Positions 30,144 through 32,589 of a stretch of DNA of 32,589 nucleotides are shown piece by piece. Under the pieces are notes generated by a model. It had not been told where the DNA came from. It saw nothing but the letters and a program-made list of their open reading frames with translations, and did not search any database. The position numbers were made by a program, and so were the translations under genes. The stretch lies in NCBI GenBank assembly GCA_018398765.1, contig JAHBMJ010001301.1, positions 1-32,589 of the forward strand, written 5' to 3'. Each line of letters starts with the position of its first letter. Position 1 is the stretch's first letter. Source of the DNA: Chromera velia (lineage: Eukaryota > Sar > Chromeraceae).

Positions 30144-31787
30144 ATGAATTCTCTCTTGCCTGTGCTGGTCCAGCTTGACGCTGTCGAGGCGACTTTCTCG
30201 AATGTGATCGAGGGCTTTCGACAAAAGAAGAAAGTGTTCGCAAGTTTCCTCGACACTCAGCCTTTCTTTGAGTCCCAGACTGATGCGGGGGGAAGTCAGC
30301 CAGTTCCCCCTCCCCCTGCAGCTGCCGCTGCCGCGGCAGCACAGTCTGAACCACAGGCGTCAGTGCACGGGGAATCGGACGATCTCGATCCTCGTGACAC
30401 GGCTTCTCTAAACCGTCTCTTCTTTTTGATTTCCCAGTTCAAACAAGATTTCACAGCAGAGATGACATCTCTTCTGAACAGACACTACAAGATGGACCTG
30501 TCCGATCTCTTCGCTGGTGACATCGGACGGATGATTGCGTCCTTCCAGCCTGTAGATGCGCAGACGCTCTGCAGCGCTGTAGACAGGTCCAGCCCAGAGG
30601 ATGTTTGCCTTCTGCTCCAGGTGGGGGCGCAGGTAGACGAGTTGCATGAAGGGGAGACGGCACTCATGAGAGCCGTTTCGGAAGGGAAGGAGGCAATAAC
30701 AAAAATGCTTGTGCAGAGGGGGGGGGCAGATCTGGGTGTGACAATGAGGTTTCAGGAGGAAACAGGGCGAACGGCATTGCACTTTGCCTGCGAGCGTCGG
30801 ATAGTAACTCCGATTCGGAAGCAGTTTGAGATAGCCCGGTTCCTTCTGTCAGAGGGGGCAGATCCGAATGCCGCAGATGAAGAGGATGAGACGCCTCTCC
30901 ACGAGGCGGCACATCGTGGACCTGGTGCGATGATAGACCTCCTTGTTTCCTACAAAGCAGACGTGAATGCAAAGGATAACGAGGGAGCAGGTCCGCTCTC
31001 CCAGGCCGTCATTGGTAATTGCATAGAGGCCGCACAGCGTCTGATTGCGCACGGTACCAAAGTCAATCACCCAGACGAGGAGGGGATGGGCCCTCTCCAC
31101 TTCACCGTTCTCCCACTTCGGGTCGTTGACACGAAGGAGCGGACGGTGAGGGTAAGAGTGATCGAAAGAAAAGAGATGGCCGAGTTTCTGCTCGATCACG
31201 GTGCCGATGTGAACATGGCTGATGAAGAAGGAAAAACAATTTTGCACCATGCAGCCCTCAGGGGGGCAAAGGGGGTGCTGGGGGTTGCGCTCAGTCGGGG
31301 GGCTGATGTTGATGTGAGGGATGCAATGGGCAGGACTGCTCTGCATTCTGTGTGTTTTCGTGAGCAGGAAGTTTCTAGTGGAAACGGCGCCGCCACCCAA
31401 TGGCTCCACGCACCGATTTCTGAAATAAGATCCCACTGGGAAGCTGCGAGGCTTCTCATATGCCATGGTGTTGATTTGCAAGCTGTCGATGAGGATGGAA
31501 AGACAGCGATGCAGTTGTCCAGAAGGCAGTGGCCTTACATAGGGATTATGGGGAGAGACTTTGAAAGACTTTCCCTCGTGCGGCTGTTTCGCAGAGTGGA
31601 AAAAGGAGGGGATGTTTCAAATTTGACTGACGGTCTCGATGATGAAGGCAGCTCGGAGGAGGAGGAGGAGGAGGAGGACGAGGAAAGTGCAGAGGAAAGC
31701 AGTGAGAGGAGCGGGGATGGGGACCTAGATCTAGAGGTAGACGGGGAGGGGGGAGAGGAATTCCAAGAGGAGGGAGAAGAAGAATAA
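30144..31787 (+). CDS. Ankyrin-repeat protein with acidic C-terminal tail, single exon
   Basis: A 547-residue protein from the first ATG; the frame is open upstream to 30045 but has no ATG, so a spliced 5' exon is possible. Residues 1-145 are helical, with LDAVEATFSNVIEGFRQKKK and an Ala/Pro run (PVPPPPAAAAAAAA). Residues about 150-460 hold about seven ankyrin repeats, for example TGRTALHFACERR, DETPLHEAAHRG, GKTILHHAALRG and GRTALHSVCF, with ADPNAAD, ADVNAKD and ADVNMAD loops. One repeat is interrupted by a basic insert (DTKERTVRVRVIERKE). The last 50 residues are Glu/Asp/Ser-rich. It is probably a protein-interaction scaffold; the partner is unknown. No signal or membrane segment is seen. 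Confidence 0.8.
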   Translation: MNSLLPVLVQLDAVEATFSNVIEGFRQKKKVFASFLDTQPFFESQTDAGGSQPVPPPPAAAAAAAAQSEPQASVHGESDDLDPRDTASLNRLFFLISQFKQDFTAEMTSLLNRHYKMDLSDLFAGDIGRMIASFQPVDAQTLCSAVDRSSPEDVCLLLQVGAQVDELHEGETALMRAVSEGKEAITKMLVQRGGADLGVTMRFQEETGRTALHFACERRIVTPIRKQFEIARFLLSEGADPNAADEEDETPLHEAAHRGPGAMIDLLVSYKADVNAKDNEGAGPLSQAVIGNCIEAAQRLIAHGTKVNHPDEEGMGPLHFTVLPLRVVDTKERTVRVRVIERKEMAEFLLDHGADVNMADEEGKTILHHAALRGAKGVLGVALSRGADVDVRDAMGRTALHSVCFREQEVSSGNGAATQWLHAPISEIRSHWEAARLLICHGVDLQAVDEDGKTAMQLSRRQWPYIGIMGRDFERLSLVRLFRRVEKGGDVSNLTDGLDDEGSSEEEEEEEDEESAEESSERSGDGDLDLEVDGEGGEEFQEEGEEE

Positions 31788-32207
31788 GACGAAGAAAGGG
31801 AAGAGGAAGAGCCTTGATCGATCAAGGGGGGGCGAGGAGGGGAAGAGAAAATTATTACAGTGTACAGGCTTACTACAGAGACACTGGCAGCTAGTCCTTC
31901 GCCGTATAGCCCTACGTACATAGCCAGGACTAGAGCCAGGATAGTAGAGCCCTCTAGATAACCCTCAGCTTAGCCTTTAGCACCAAGCTTAGCACGAACT
32001 TGACGTAAAATTCGTTGTAAATTTTAAAGGTCACTTTGGGTTATGATTCCGGCTATCCTTTTGGTTTCAAAAAAAAAAACAAAAACATTTTAAACTTTGA
32101 TCATGATGCATACCTAGATGCATATTATGATGCATAAAATTATGATTCAAACGCTTGATTGATTGATTGATGAGATATGTTCCGCCCTAGGGCCTTCCCG
32201 CTATGTC

Positions 32208-32239
<32 letters not shown>

Positions 32240-32589
32240 ATGTTCCGCCCTAGGGCCTTCCCGCTATGTCTATCTGTCGCCAGAGCTAGCAGGGCGGGGC
32301 GTTCCCCAGCCTAAGCTGAGGTATCAGACCCCGCCCTCGGGGCCCGCCAGAGTCTGTTGCCCTGGCCGCTGCTGCATGATTGTTCGTTATTCGAGCCACG
32401 GCTCTGGATCCGCGTTGGCTTTCCGGCCTGAAAATCGATCTGAAACGGCATGTGATTTGGGCTTCCTCGCTCTTTTTGTTTGCTTTATCAATCTTCTTCT
32501 GCGGCTCCCTCCTTCCCCACCCTAACGCTCCTTCGGTCGTCTCTAAGTTATCAATTGTCTCCTCATATTCTTTTGTTAGTCTCTCGATC
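31788..32589. other. Downstream region with a tandem 63-bp duplication
   Basis: A 35-bp block (GATATGTTCCGCCCTAGGGC...) occurs twice, at 32174-32208 and 32237-32271, each preceded by a GATT run. An inverted pair with CTCAGCTTAG lies at 31957-31975 and 32308-32325. A short frame at 32235-32525 shows no domain. No gene is supported. Confidence 0.55.

Overview
This is an intron-dense nuclear fragment of a eukaryotic microbe. Coding exons of 8-1273 nt are separated by introns packed with tetranucleotide and GT/GA microsatellites. Most introns start GTNAGN and most end TGCAG. The gene content (a membrane hybrid histidine kinase, an ENT transporter, a relic of translation elongation factor 3, a METTL24-like methyltransferase and an ankyrin protein) suits a photosynthetic or alveolate protist. 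A chromerid alga such as Chromera velia is my best guess. That rests on genome style only and is not proven by the sequence.

Layout. 1-1206: upstream region with alternating CG tracts. 1207-14766 (+): one hybrid histidine kinase gene that I could reconstruct as about 21 exons in consistent splice phase. It has 6-7 membrane segments, an H-box (HDLKTPL), an N-box (ISNGVK), G1 (DTGRGIP), G2 (GSGLGLS) and a receiver domain with its Asp/Lys residues. 14767-16067: convergent AT-rich spacer with a SINE-like element. 16068-17195 (-): single-exon Golgi-type methyltransferase-like protein. 17196-17708: shared divergent promoter. 17709-23697 (+): equilibrative nucleoside transporter (ENT/SLC29) with about 10 exons and a very long loop. 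23698-25000: AT-rich spacer with a hairpin repeat. About 25328-26720 (-): broken EF-3-like pseudogene (HEAT repeats running into the start of the first ABC cassette). 27232-27300 (-): tRNA-like cloverleaf. 28672-29249: 578-bp non-autonomous DNA transposon with inverted termini and an 8-bp target duplication (hAT-like). 30144-31787 (+): single-exon ankyrin-repeat protein with an acidic tail. 31788-32589: non-coding.

The genes do not form a pathway; they look like independent neighbours. The most unusual signal is structural. At three 3' splice sites of the kinase gene the acceptor plus the first 11-39 nt of the exon exist twice. The copies flank a short AT-rich palindromic insert of a recognisable family; a fourth, looser copy lies mid-intron. 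Other points are a predicted 8-nt microexon that restores the kinase N-box spacing, a likely GC-AG intron, and a stop-free, multiple-of-three candidate exitron inside the receiver domain.
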